64,000 nucleotides of DNA from Arcanobacterium sp. S3PF19 (GTDB lineage Bacteria > Actinomycetota > Actinomycetes > Actinomycetales > Actinomycetaceae). Shown one piece after another: positions 39,106 to 48,386 of this stretch (the first letter of the stretch is position 1; each line of letters begins with the position of its first letter). A model generated the notes under the pieces. The model worked only from the letters and a program-made list of their open reading frames with translations, ran no database searches and was not told the DNA's origin. The position numbers and the translations under genes are program-made. Where the stretch lies: positions 1 through 64,000 of the forward strand of contig NZ_JRMX01000007.1 in the NCBI RefSeq assembly GCF_000758825.1, in the 5' to 3' direction.

Positions 39106-40074
39106 CTAAAACAGTGCGTTTGCCAACGCTTTGCGCGCTTCGCGCACCTGCGGGGTGTTTTCTCCCGCCACGCAGAATAAATCCAGCAGACGTTTGCGCA
39201 CTGTTTCCCGTTCGTCTCCGGAAAGTTCCCGAATCACGTCTGTAAGACGCCGGAAACCTGCCTCCGGATGCCCGCAGGCAACTTCAATATCCGCTGCCTG
39301 CAGATGTGTTTCAAATTCGCTCAGCGGCACATTTTTTGACTCGGCCAAAATTTTCCTAAACAGTTTTACGTCCTGCTCCGCGCCGATCTTCCCCACTCTT
39401 TGCAGCAGTTCTACACGCAGCAGTTCGTGCCGGGCTTCCGTATCGTGCGGATTTTCCGATACCGCCTGCGCAAATTTATCATGTGCAAGCCGCAGATCAC
39501 CCGCTTCCAAAGCGGCGAATCCCTCTTTGTGCAAAGGAGGAAGTTCGGCTTCGCCCTGCGCGGCTTCTTCCCCCGAATCGGAATCGGTTGCCAGCACACC
39601 CGTAATTCCGTACTTCGCGGCCGCTTCCAGGAGCCTGCCCAGCGTCTGCCGCAGCACATTTTCTTCCGGCACGCCCTGAAACAGTGCAATGGGCTGCTGC
39701 TGCAGAAAAGCGACTGCCGCCGGAACAGCCTGCACACCGAGCATTGCCGCCACCCGCGGCTGTGTATCGGCAGATATCAGCCGCACACCGAAACGCCCGG
39801 AAAACTCAGCCGCCAGTTTTTTCATCAGCTCCGTAAGTTTGCGCGAAGAATCGGAATCCGCGCCGTGAATTACCGCGACAATCGGAACTTTCACGGAAAG
39901 CGCCAGTGCATCCGGCAGAGTCTGTTCCGTTACCGTATCGATTAAAGGCGCGGGCAGCGCGTCCTGCGCCGGCGCCGAATTGGGTCTGTCTTTTTCCCGC
40001 TGCCCGGAATCCCGGTTAAAAACCGATAAATCCACCGCTCCGCGCATTGCGTTTATTAAATTATCCTGATTCAT
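39106..40074 (-). CDS. YbbN-like thioredoxin-fold/TPR protein
   Basis: 322 residues: a thioredoxin fold (about 50-150) followed by TPR-like helices (about 175-322), the plan of co-chaperone YbbN (CnoX). Where thioredoxin has WCxxC this protein reads HGADSDSS, so it has no redox-active cysteines; the cis-Pro region (GVQAVPAAVAFLQQ) is preserved. Probable role is holding or passing clients, not disulfide exchange. It lies four bases after the lipoprotein gene, implying one operon, and is convergent with glgB. Confidence 0.85.
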   Translation of the reverse strand: MNQDNLINAMRGAVDLSVFNRDSGQREKDRPNSAPAQDALPAPLIDTVTEQTLPDALALSVKVPIVAVIHGADSDSSRKLTELMKKLAAEFSGRFGVRLISADTQPRVAAMLGVQAVPAAVAFLQQQPIALFQGVPEENVLRQTLGRLLEAAAKYGITGVLATDSDSGEEAAQGEAELPPLHKEGFAALEAGDLRLAHDKFAQAVSENPHDTEARHELLRVELLQRVGKIGAEQDVKLFRKILAESKNVPLSEFETHLQAADIEVACGHPEAGFRRLTDVIRELSGDERETVRKRLLDLFCVAGENTPQVREARKALANALF

Positions 40075-40078
40075 ATTT

Positions 40079-41104
40079 TCACTGTCCGTTCGTTACGCTG
40101 TTTAAAACCGGAGATGCCGCGCCCACTACCTGCACCGGCTGCCCTGTTTTTGCGGGTGGAATATAAAAAGAGACAAACATCAGATAATTTGCGCTCAGTT
40201 TGTTTTTCACGTCCGCAACCTGATTTGCCGCGCCCGCGGCCAATGCCCCGATCTGATCTCCCAGACGCAGCGTGGCCCCTTCGGCTTTGCGCGTCACCTC
40301 AATGCTGTATGACAGCTCCCCGAGCATCACCAGGCCGCCGTTTTCCGTGGGCACAGCCATATAGTCTTTGCTGCCGGGAGAAGTGAGCGTATTTACTTCC
40401 GCAAGGTTTCCGACCGCCTGTTTCAGCGCGGAACGCTGCTCCGTAATTTCGGTAAACACCCGATCATGCGGCGCAAACTTTATTTTTCCCTGCTTTCCGT
40501 CGTTAAGGTATTGCGCATATGCGCCGAGCACATCTTTCGCATCGGCGGCATAGTATTTCGAATCCCTGTTTTCCGCCCGTTTCCTGTCGGTGAGGGCAGT
40601 TTTCAGGCGGGGAATGCGCAGCCCGGGGAAAAGAAAAGTCTGTCCGCAAAGTTTGTAGTCCGCACGCGCGCTGTCCTGTTTCCACATACTCAGTGTACTG
40701 AAATTCCGATTTCCCGCCGGGCGGGCAACAGCGGCCATCGTCCGCGGAAAGTCGGTGCCGGAAACAACCGGGACGGACTTTGGCGAAATACCGGCAGAAG
40801 GAATTTTATACCCGTCGCCAAGCAGTTTTTTCAGCCGGTAGTGCGCACCGCGCACAGCCAAGAAAGATTCGCAGGCACGCCCCCGTGCTTTTTCCCCGTC
40901 GCCGGCGCTGTCGGCGGCCGCAATTTTCTTTTCCGTGTCCGAGGCTATGGCGGCGAATCTGTCCGCGCCCACTATTTCCTCGGCGGTGAATTTAGCTTTC
41001 GGCAGCGGCGAATCCGCCGCTCTTCCCGCACAGCCGAACAGTGTCGCAGACATCGCGGCGCACAAAAGCAGCCCGGAAAGTTTACGTATCTTCCGCTCAC
41101 TCAT
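40079..41104 (-). CDS. Lipoprotein of unknown function
   Basis: 341 residues starting MSERKIRKLSGLLLCAAMSATLFGC, with a Lys/Arg n-region, a hydrophobic core and a lipobox LFGC (C25), so a secreted lipoprotein. The mature part is mainly helical with few aromatics, plus a C-terminal region (about 225-335) with strand-like stretches such as GGLVMLGELSYSIEVTRKAEG. I do not recognise the family. The ATG overlaps the end of the upstream membrane-protein gene by eight bases, and ybbN follows four bases after the stop: a coupled three-gene operon. The frame is open upstream but only as antisense overlap of the neighbour. Confidence 0.8.
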   Translation of the reverse strand: MSERKIRKLSGLLLCAAMSATLFGCAGRAADSPLPKAKFTAEEIVGADRFAAIASDTEKKIAAADSAGDGEKARGRACESFLAVRGAHYRLKKLLGDGYKIPSAGISPKSVPVVSGTDFPRTMAAVARPAGNRNFSTLSMWKQDSARADYKLCGQTFLFPGLRIPRLKTALTDRKRAENRDSKYYAADAKDVLGAYAQYLNDGKQGKIKFAPHDRVFTEITEQRSALKQAVGNLAEVNTLTSPGSKDYMAVPTENGGLVMLGELSYSIEVTRKAEGATLRLGDQIGALAAGAANQVADVKNKLSANYLMFVSFYIPPAKTGQPVQVVGAASPVLNSVTNGQ

Positions 41105-42269
41105 TTTCTGCCCCTTCTTCGTTCCGCTCTTCGCTTCGCACAAAGTGCCCGCCTTGTTTCGGCTGTTCAAAATTCCACAGCGACTTCCATTCGCTGTCAT
41201 CGGACGCACCGTCTTCTTTTCTGCCCTGCCCGTCATTCTCTGCCGGGGCAGCAGCGCTGTCCTGTTCCTGCTGCGGGGAAGAGGTATCCTGCACCGGGGA
41301 AGCAGCGCACGCGAAATCCAAATCGGCAGCCTGCGCATCGGCAAAATCTTTTCCGTCTTCCCCTTCTCTTTCTTCCCCCTCTTTTTCCGCATCCTCCGGC
41401 GGTTCCTGATTTTCGGCCGAATCATTCTGCTCTCCGCCGGAATCATCCTGATTTTCGGCCGGACTGTCCTGCTTTCCCTCGGAAAGCTCCCGTTTTCCCC
41501 CGGACGGGTCCCCCTCTGCCCGGAATATCGGAATCACGGAGGTCTGCGCCGCGGAAATATTTTCCCGCTGCATTTTTCTGTTTTCTTCACGCGCACGGTA
41601 AAAATCGGCACGGTTGCGCTCCTCGGTATCCCGATACAGAAGATAGGCCCCGATCAGAGCCGCGGCCAGCGCGCACAGCGTCAGTTTTACCGTCGGAAAA
41701 TCACGGGCCGTCCTGATCTGTCTCAGCGTTATTTTCGGCGCAGTGCCCGCAGCCGTGGCTACCGCCAAAGATCGCGAAGATCCGTCCGAGGGCTTGAGCC
41801 GAAGCTTTATCCGGCCGCTCCTGCACCCCGATTTCTCCCACAGATCGGAGTTAGCAAACTTCAAAGTGCCGTCCTTCAGCGCATCCGCATCCCGCGCCGT
41901 TGCCCGGGGATCGCCTTTGTGCAGAACAATCTTCAGTCCGTCCCCGCCGATACCGCGGATCTGCGCCGCCGCGCTTTTACCCAAAAAAGCCCTGACATCG
42001 GAAGACCTTGCCACCGCCCAAAAAATTTTTGTTTTTGGGGCATATATCTCCACTTCCGTTTCCGTCTCCGGCAGATCCAACAGGCCGGGGGCGGTGTAAA
42101 AAAACGGCGCGCCTGTGCCGGCGGGAGAATGGGCTTCGTTAACGGTGACATTGTTCCTCAGATTCCCGTAAAGCAGGGTGCACAAAGCAAGCACAATCCC
42201 CAGCACACTAAGAATCGCGCCCAACGTTTTCTTCTTTGTCCGATTTGCCAACAACGCTTTCATATCCAC
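41097..42269 (-). CDS. Two-helix membrane protein with acidic low-complexity tail
   Basis: 390 residues. Helix 1 is at about 15-35, an outside domain at 36-193 contains the conserved-looking EVEIYAPKTKIFWAVARSSDVRAFL, and helix 2 is at about 194-212. A 175-residue cytoplasmic tail follows, dominated by Glu, Asp, Gln, Ser and Pro with repeats of the type SAENQ/DDSGGEQND. The family is not recognised. The start is GTG with GGGAG seven bases upstream; ATG two codons later is possible. First gene of the operon with the lipoprotein and ybbN-like genes, so the three may form an envelope complex. That is inference. Confidence 0.75.
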   Translation of the reverse strand: MDMKALLANRTKKKTLGAILSVLGIVLALCTLLYGNLRNNVTVNEAHSPAGTGAPFFYTAPGLLDLPETETEVEIYAPKTKIFWAVARSSDVRAFLGKSAAAQIRGIGGDGLKIVLHKGDPRATARDADALKDGTLKFANSDLWEKSGCRSGRIKLRLKPSDGSSRSLAVATAAGTAPKITLRQIRTARDFPTVKLTLCALAAALIGAYLLYRDTEERNRADFYRAREENRKMQRENISAAQTSVIPIFRAEGDPSGGKRELSEGKQDSPAENQDDSGGEQNDSAENQEPPEDAEKEGEEREGEDGKDFADAQAADLDFACAASPVQDTSSPQQEQDSAAAPAENDGQGRKEDGASDDSEWKSLWNFEQPKQGGHFVRSEERNEEGAENE

Positions 42270-42391
42270 TGTGCCACTCCCGATCGGGTCATTCTGCCGG
42301 CGGTCTTTCCATCCCCATCTTACCCGTTAATGTGTTTCGGTGTACCATCCGGGAATGATCCTTTTCGCAGACAATTATAACGATTCCGCCC

Positions 42392-42412
42392 ACAGGCGCA
42401 CCCGGTGCCTGT
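42392..42412. repeat. Small hairpin in divergent intergenic region
   Basis: Inverted repeat acaggc...gtgcctgt in the 238-base gap between the membrane-protein gene and the Scy-like gene. It is too short and imperfect to assign; it could be an operator shared by the divergent promoters. The rest of the gap holds only the promoter listed separately. Confidence 0.3.
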
Positions 42413-42436
42413 AACCATATTCATAGAAATACTATT

Positions 42437-42466
42437 TTGCCCCCATATTCGGATATTGTTTATAAG
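42437..42466 (+). promoter_or_regulatory. Promoter of the Scy-like gene
   Basis: TTGCCC (-35; 42437-42442) and TATAAG (-10; 42461-42466) with an 18-base spacer, followed by a leader of about 35 bases ending in a GGAGG ribosome site. Confidence 0.5.
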
Positions 42467-42507
42467 TAGCCGCACACTGAAAACATAAGTTTGGCACGGA
42501 GGTCACG

Positions 42508-43830
42508 ATGAGCGAAAATCAGCCTATTTTCCCGGTTGTAATGCGGGGATACGACAGGGCACAGGTAGAGGGAAAAATCGCGGATCTGGAAAAAACGCTT
42601 TCACAGGCGCGTTCCAGAATTTCCGCATTGGATGCCCGGATCCTTTCCCTTTCGGGCCGGCTTGCACAGGCACAGTCCGAGCTGAACGAAGAAGAACGCC
42701 CGTCCTATTCCGGTCTGGGGACGCGCGTCGAACGTCTGCTGCGCGCCACAGAGGAACAGGCTCTGGAGGTAATGACGAAATCGCGTTACGAAGCGGAAAA
42801 AATTGTTTCCTCCGCCCGGGAAAAAGCGGAGGGTCTTGTCTCTTCTGCGGAACACGAAAGCCGGGAGATGCTCTCCAAGGCACGCCTGGAAGTTACCGAA
42901 CTGCGCGAAACGGCGGAGCGTGAGGCAAACGCGGAAGTGGAAAACGCAAAACTGCAGAGCGCGGAAATGCTTTCTTCGGCACACCGGCAGGCTGAGATGA
43001 ACCGCAGCGAAAGCGAACAGAGTATAGAAAGCATGCGCAGTGCCGCGGAGCGGGAAACGGCTCTGCTGCGCGCCGAAGCCGAAAAATACGCGCAGGAACT
43101 CCGCGCACGGGCGGAAACGGAAACCACCGAACTGCGCATGCGCACGGAAACGGAAACCGCGGAACTGAAAGCCAAAGCCGAAACCGAAATATCGGCGCTG
43201 AAAACGCAGGCCGAAACCGAGATTACGGCACTGAAAACGCAGGCGGGGCAGGAAGCGGCGGAACTGAAGGCACAGGCGGATAAGCAGGCTGCGGAAGTGA
43301 AAGCACAAACGCAGCGGCAGAGCGCGGAGCTGAAAGCCCAAACCGAAGCGCAGATGGCGCAGTTAAAGGAAGACACCGAAAAAGAACTCTCCCGGTACGC
43401 CGATGAAATCCGGGCAAAAGCGGAAGAGCTGATCCAACAGGCCAAAACGCAGACTCACGATGCCGAAGCGCGGGTATCGCAGGCAACCCGGCGGGCAACC
43501 GAACTCAACACCGACTCAGCCAAAGAGGCGGCGCAGACCGTGCAGGAAGCACGCGAGCAGGCTGCCCGGCTGATATCGGAGGCACAGGCCGAGGCACAGG
43601 CAATCCGGCGCAGTGCCGAAGATGACGCCAACGCCGCAAAACAGTCCGCCGACGATCACATAGCGGCTCTCAGCGAACAGAAGAACGCTTTAACCGGCTA
43701 TCTGGAAGACGTACGCCGTCTGCTCGACAATACGGGAGAGTCGATCGCGCTGCAGACGATAGTGGAAAACGGTCAGGCACACGCCGAAGGAACACAGGAA
43801 ATGCAGGGAACAAAAGACGGGCAGGAATAA
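42508..43830 (+). CDS. DivIVA-type N-terminus, Scy/FilP-like hendecad coiled-coil protein
   Basis: 440 residues. FPVVMRGYDRAQVEGKIADLEKTL (8-31) is a DivIVA-like membrane/pole-targeting start. The rest is almost wholly coiled coil. At residues 197-295 there are nine consecutive 11-residue units of the type ELKAKAETEIS, a hendecad periodicity; flanking parts are Ala/Glu/Arg-rich coiled coil. The C-terminal YLEDVRRLLDNTGE is also DivIVA-like. This combination resembles Streptomyces Scy and FilP and mycobacterial Wag31-associated proteins, so a role in polar growth or cell shape is likely but inferred. It has a strong GGAGG site and a good terminator. Confidence 0.82.
   Translation: MSENQPIFPVVMRGYDRAQVEGKIADLEKTLSQARSRISALDARILSLSGRLAQAQSELNEEERPSYSGLGTRVERLLRATEEQALEVMTKSRYEAEKIVSSAREKAEGLVSSAEHESREMLSKARLEVTELRETAEREANAEVENAKLQSAEMLSSAHRQAEMNRSESEQSIESMRSAAERETALLRAEAEKYAQELRARAETETTELRMRTETETAELKAKAETEISALKTQAETEITALKTQAGQEAAELKAQADKQAAEVKAQTQRQSAELKAQTEAQMAQLKEDTEKELSRYADEIRAKAEELIQQAKTQTHDAEARVSQATRRATELNTDSAKEAAQTVQEAREQAARLISEAQAEAQAIRRSAEDDANAAKQSADDHIAALSEQKNALTGYLEDVRRLLDNTGESIALQTIVENGQAHAEGTQEMQGTKDGQE
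43096..43392 (+). repeat. 33-bp tandem coding repeat (nine hendecads)
   Basis: Nine degenerate 33-base units inside the Scy-like gene encode the 11-residue repeat ELxAxAETExx. DNA identity between units is partial, and the conserved part is the protein pattern. Confidence 0.85.
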
Positions 43831-43854
43831 CCTTCCGGTCCCGCCCGTCTTTTT
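43812..43854 (+). terminator. Terminator of the Scy-like gene
   Basis: Left arm aaaagacgggc (in the last codons of the gene) pairs with gcccgtctttt, ending in a TTTTT run at 43850-43854: a standard intrinsic terminator. Confidence 0.75.
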
Positions 43855-43867
43855 CCGGTTTCCCAAA

Positions 43868-43883
43868 CACGCATTTAAGCGTG
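43868..43883 (-). terminator. Small hairpin after the hydrolase gene
   Basis: cacgc/gcgtg stem with a 6-base loop, 13 bases past the hydrolase stop on the minus strand, followed only by TTT. Weak. Confidence 0.35.
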
Positions 43884-43896
43884 GCCGGCGGCAAAC

Positions 43897-44697
43897 TCAG
43901 TCCTTACCGTCTCCCTTTGCCGCTTTTACGAAATCGGTCAGTATCCCGGCAAGTACGGCGGGCTGCTCGTCGGCACTGAAGTGCCCCGCGTTCGGAATTT
44001 CCTCCACCCGCGGATGCTTTGCCTTCAGCGACCATTTCAGCAGTGTTTCAAGAGAGCAGGTTACGTCGTCTTCACCGCGCACAAAATACACGGGACCGTC
44101 GATCAGCTGCACAGCCTGTGTGGCATCCGTGCGGGCAGCCATCCCCCTTTGCATCCATGCCAGACTCTCATTGGGCAGACGGCGCAGACGGCAGTCAAGA
44201 GATTCGCGCACGGATTGCGTAACATTGGGCGAAACCATTTTCCGCGTCCATCCCTGCACGGCTTCGTAGCCCTTACCCGCCTCCGCTTTTTCGGCAATTG
44301 CGATCCGCCCGGCGCGCGAAGCATCGGAATCCGCGCCGATATTTGTATCCATCAGTGCCAGCGCCTTTACCGTCTGCGGATATTTCAGCACAAAATCAGC
44401 CGCCACGGCTCCGCCCATCGAAAGGCCGCCCAGCAGAATCTGCGTCACTCCCAGGGAATCCAGCGTCGCCTTCAGCGCATCTACATACGCGCCCAGATCC
44501 GGCGTCGCACAAAACTCGGCTGCCGGGGCAGATCCGCCAAATCCCGGCGCATCTACGGTAATTACATCCATGTCCGGCATTTCACGCAGCACTCCGTTCC
44601 ACATGGACGCATCCAGCGGAAGAGCGTGCAGCAAAACCAGCGGCAAATCGGATTTCACACCCGAACGGTAAAACTTCAGTGTTTTCTTTTCACTCAT
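43897..44697 (-). CDS. Alpha/beta-fold hydrolase
   Basis: 266 residues. LVLLHALPLDASMWNGVL has the oxyanion-loop HxxxxDxxxW pattern, the nucleophile is S93 in GGLSMGGAV, the acid is probably the Asp in YFVRGEDDVT, and the His lies in NAGHFSADEQP. The closest general type is the MhpC/3-oxoadipate enol-lactonase class, with substrate undetermined. It has its own promoter: TAATTT ends seven bases before the ATG and TGGACA lies 17 bases further, inside the preceding gene, so it can be expressed apart from the nucS cluster. Confidence 0.85.
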   Translation of the reverse strand: MSEKKTLKFYRSGVKSDLPLVLLHALPLDASMWNGVLREMPDMDVITVDAPGFGGSAPAAEFCATPDLGAYVDALKATLDSLGVTQILLGGLSMGGAVAADFVLKYPQTVKALALMDTNIGADSDASRAGRIAIAEKAEAGKGYEAVQGWTRKMVSPNVTQSVRESLDCRLRRLPNESLAWMQRGMAARTDATQAVQLIDGPVYFVRGEDDVTCSLETLLKWSLKAKHPRVEEIPNAGHFSADEQPAVLAGILTDFVKAAKGDGKD

Positions 44698-44704
44698 ACT
44701 CACC

Positions 44705-44733
44705 AAATTACACCCGGTTAACGCCGATGTCCA
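44705..44733 (-). promoter_or_regulatory. Promoter of the hydrolase gene (leaderless)
   Basis: TGGACA (-35; 44728-44733) and TAATTT (-10; 44705-44710) with 17-base spacing, followed by seven bases and the ATG. The -35 lies within the coding end of the small zinc protein gene. Confidence 0.6.
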
Positions 44734-45005
44734 CGTGCCCGCCAGCACCCGGTGTGCCAGTGGCGCCGTTCGTCCCGGCCCGCGGCCGCACCGAACCATC
44801 CCTCTTCCGTCCAGGCCACTTCGTGCGCGGTCCCCACGGCAATAATTCCGTTGCATCCGGGACAGCGGTATTCTTTTGCCGCCGCGCGAATATGATGCAC
44901 CTTATAGCGCAGACCGTCGCTGCCCGTTTCGTAACGCGTGCAGCCCATCAGACGGTATGAATCAAGGGGTTTCACGGGACGCAGGTATTTTTTCGCGCGG
45001 CGCAT
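44718..45005 (-). CDS. Small zinc-ribbon-like conserved protein
   Basis: 95 residues with metal-ligand pattern CPGC (C48, C51) and HWHTGC (H82, H84, C87), plus H61, suggesting one zinc site similar to HNH/McrA-like or ribbon folds. RPVKPLDSYRL at the start and RRHWHTGCW at the end are shared by small actinobacterial proteins encoded next to nucS, sometimes labelled ATP/GTP-binding without support. The ATG shares one base with the nucS stop (TGATG), so it is translated with NucS. Function unknown; a role with NucS is only positional inference. Confidence 0.75.
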   Translation of the reverse strand: MRRAKKYLRPVKPLDSYRLMGCTRYETGSDGLRYKVHHIRAAAKEYRCPGCNGIIAVGTAHEVAWTEEGWFGAAAGRDERRHWHTGCWRARGHRR

Positions 45006-45700
45006 CAAAACAGCCGGTCTTCCGGATTGTCGAAACCGCGCATCGCATCATAATCAAGAATCAGACATTCTATTCCGCGGTCCTCGGCAAGCACCCGTGC
45101 CTGCGGTTTAATCTCCCGGGCAGCGAAAATTCCGCGCACCGCCTGCAGCGATCTGTCCCGGTTCAGATACTCCAAATACCGCGTAAGCTGCTCAACGCCG
45201 TCTATCTCCCCGCGGCGTTTAATCTCCACGGCAAGGTGTGTGCCGTCGGTATCCAAAGCCATAATGTCCACAGGCCCGATTGGCGTGGGATACTCCCGGC
45301 GCAAAAGCGTAACGCCCGCACCCAGCAGATGTATCTGCCCCGCCAGCAGCTCCTGCAAATGCGCTTCCACGCCGTCCTTCACCAGCCCCGGCTCGGGACC
45401 GAAAGGATGCGAAAAATCCTCGGTCACGCCGTAAAGCGAAATTACCAGCCTATCGTCACTGCGGTCGGAGCGCACATCCCATATTTCGCGGATTCCGGCT
45501 GCGGATTCTTCGCCTTCTGCGGGACGCACCTCGCACGTGCAGGGAGCACTCATCCAATTCAGCGGCTTATATGATCCCCCGTCGGCATGGATCAGCACAG
45601 ACCCGTCCGCCTTGACCATTATCAGACGCGTGGCAGGTTCCAGATGCGCGTCCAGACGCCCGGAATAATCCACAGCGCAGCGCGCGATTAAAACCCGCAC
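45005..45700 (-). CDS. nucS: Mismatch-specific endonuclease NucS (EndoMS)
   Basis: 231 residues. The C-terminal RecB-like nuclease core has [23 protein letters not shown] (catalytic Asp and the ExK motif) and QLTRYLEYL; the N-terminal half is the DNA-binding and dimerisation domain. The final NPEDRLF is the sliding-clamp-binding tail. NucS replaces MutS/MutL mismatch repair in many actinobacteria. The start is GTG with GAGGGA upstream. It follows the atp operon on the same strand after a 33-base gap, with an immediate downstream zinc protein gene. Confidence 0.95.
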   Translation of the reverse strand: MRVLIARCAVDYSGRLDAHLEPATRLIMVKADGSVLIHADGGSYKPLNWMSAPCTCEVRPAEGEESAAGIREIWDVRSDRSDDRLVISLYGVTEDFSHPFGPEPGLVKDGVEAHLQELLAGQIHLLGAGVTLLRREYPTPIGPVDIMALDTDGTHLAVEIKRRGEIDGVEQLTRYLEYLNRDRSLQAVRGIFAAREIKPQARVLAEDRGIECLILDYDAMRGFDNPEDRLF

Positions 45701-45733
45701 CCGTCCCTCTTTTCTGCCGCTTTTGCCGGCGTT

Positions 45734-45984
45734 TCAGTTTTCTTCAAGGGACTCGATCACAACCGTTACCGTATCGGAATCCACGGTGACGAACCCCGCC
45801 GAAGTCCGCAGTGTTTTTTCGTCCCCGGCAGCGCTCGAGAACTTCACCATACCCGGTACAAGCGCAGCCAGCAACGGCGTGTGGCCGGGCAGAATACCCA
45901 GCTCGCCGTCTGCCGCCGTAACCGTCACTGCCTCAACCGCGCCTTTGAACACCTCGCCGGAGCGGGTTACTATCTGCAGTTCCA

Positions 45985-45985
<1 letters not shown>
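45734..45985 (-). CDS. atpC: ATP synthase epsilon subunit (short form)
   Basis: 83 residues covering only the beta-sandwich domain (MELQIVTRSGEVFKGAVEAVTV ... GELGILPGHTPLLAALVPG ... SAGFVTVDSDTVTVV). The C-terminal two-helix domain found in the 120-140-residue forms, which inhibits ATP hydrolysis, is missing; the chain ends SLEEN. The start ATG overlaps the atpD stop by one base (TAATG). In-frame codons upstream belong to atpD antiframe and lack a ribosome site. Confidence 0.92.
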
Positions 45986-47490
<1,505 letters not shown>

Positions 47491-48384
47491 CTACTTTTCC
47501 AACGCATCGGCACCGGAAATAATTTCGGTAATTTCGGTGGTAATTTCGGACTGGCGGGCGTTATTCGCCAATCGTGTATATTTGTCAATCAGTTCCTGCG
47601 CATTGTCGGTTGCCGAATGCATTGCCTGCTGCCGGGCCGCCAGCTCTGCCGCCGCCGACATCAGCAACACCGAGAAAATCCGCTGCGACACATACAGAGG
47701 CAGCAGAGAATCAAATACTTCCTGCGCAGAAGGCTCAAATTCATACAGCGGTTCTTCCTCGGATTCCTCCGCATCCGCGGGGGCATCCACAACTTTCAGG
47801 GGAAGCATCCGCCTGATTTCCACGGTCTGGGTAATCATGGAAACAAACTTTGTGGATACCACATGCAGCTCGCACACGCCTCCCTCGTCGGCCGGAGCCA
47901 GAAAACGCCGCAAAAACTCGCCGGAAATCTCCCTGCAGGTGGCATCGCCCGGTTTGTCCGATTCACCGATCCAGGAGCCGGCAATTTCCGCTCCCCGGAA
48001 CCGGTAATAGGAATCTCCCCGCCGCCCGAATACGTACAGCACGGGCTTCTTGCCGGCCTCGCGCAGTTCCTCGAGCAGTTTATCCGCCTCGCGCAGCACA
48101 GAGGACGAATAGGCACCGGCCATGCCCCTGTCGGATGTCACCACAAACACAATAACTCTGTCCGTATCGCTGCGTTCCGAAACAAGAGGATGGTCGGCAT
48201 GGGCATGGGCGGCTACCGTAGCGATAGACGCCGTAAGCGCACGCGTATAGGGATCCTCGCCAAGCGCGCGGTCGCGCGCCCGGCCGATCCGCGAAGCCGC
48301 GATAAGCTCCATCGCCCGGAAGACTTTCGCCAGCGTGGCGGTGGCTCTGATCTTCTGCTTATAGATGCGCTGTTTTCCGCCCAC
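47491..48384 (-). CDS. atpG: ATP synthase gamma subunit
   Basis: Central rotor shaft, 297 residues. The N-terminal helix MGGKQRIYKQKIRATATLAKVFRAMELIAASRI and the C-terminal helix EITTEITEIISGADAL are typical. The acidic insert DAEESEEEPLYEFEP (about 195-215) is a little longer than in model enzymes. The start is GTG two bases after the atpA stop with no good ribosome site, so it depends on coupling to atpA. Confidence 0.96.
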   Translation of the reverse strand: MGGKQRIYKQKIRATATLAKVFRAMELIAASRIGRARDRALGEDPYTRALTASIATVAAHAHADHPLVSERSDTDRVIVFVVTSDRGMAGAYSSSVLREADKLLEELREAGKKPVLYVFGRRGDSYYRFRGAEIAGSWIGESDKPGDATCREISGEFLRRFLAPADEGGVCELHVVSTKFVSMITQTVEIRRMLPLKVVDAPADAEESEEEPLYEFEPSAQEVFDSLLPLYVSQRIFSVLLMSAAAELAARQQAMHSATDNAQELIDKYTRLANNARQSEITTEITEIISGADALEK

Positions 48385-48386
48385 GA

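Noticed and set aside
40935-42380. 481-residue plus-strand frame with hydrophobic-looking stretches
   Set aside because: Antisense to the membrane-protein and lipoprotein genes; no ribosome site, and the minus-strand genes have proper starts and coupling.
43096-43392. 33-bp periodic repeats considered as a CRISPR-like or minisatellite array
   Set aside because: No spacers; the period is coding and matches 11-residue hendecads in an intact gene.
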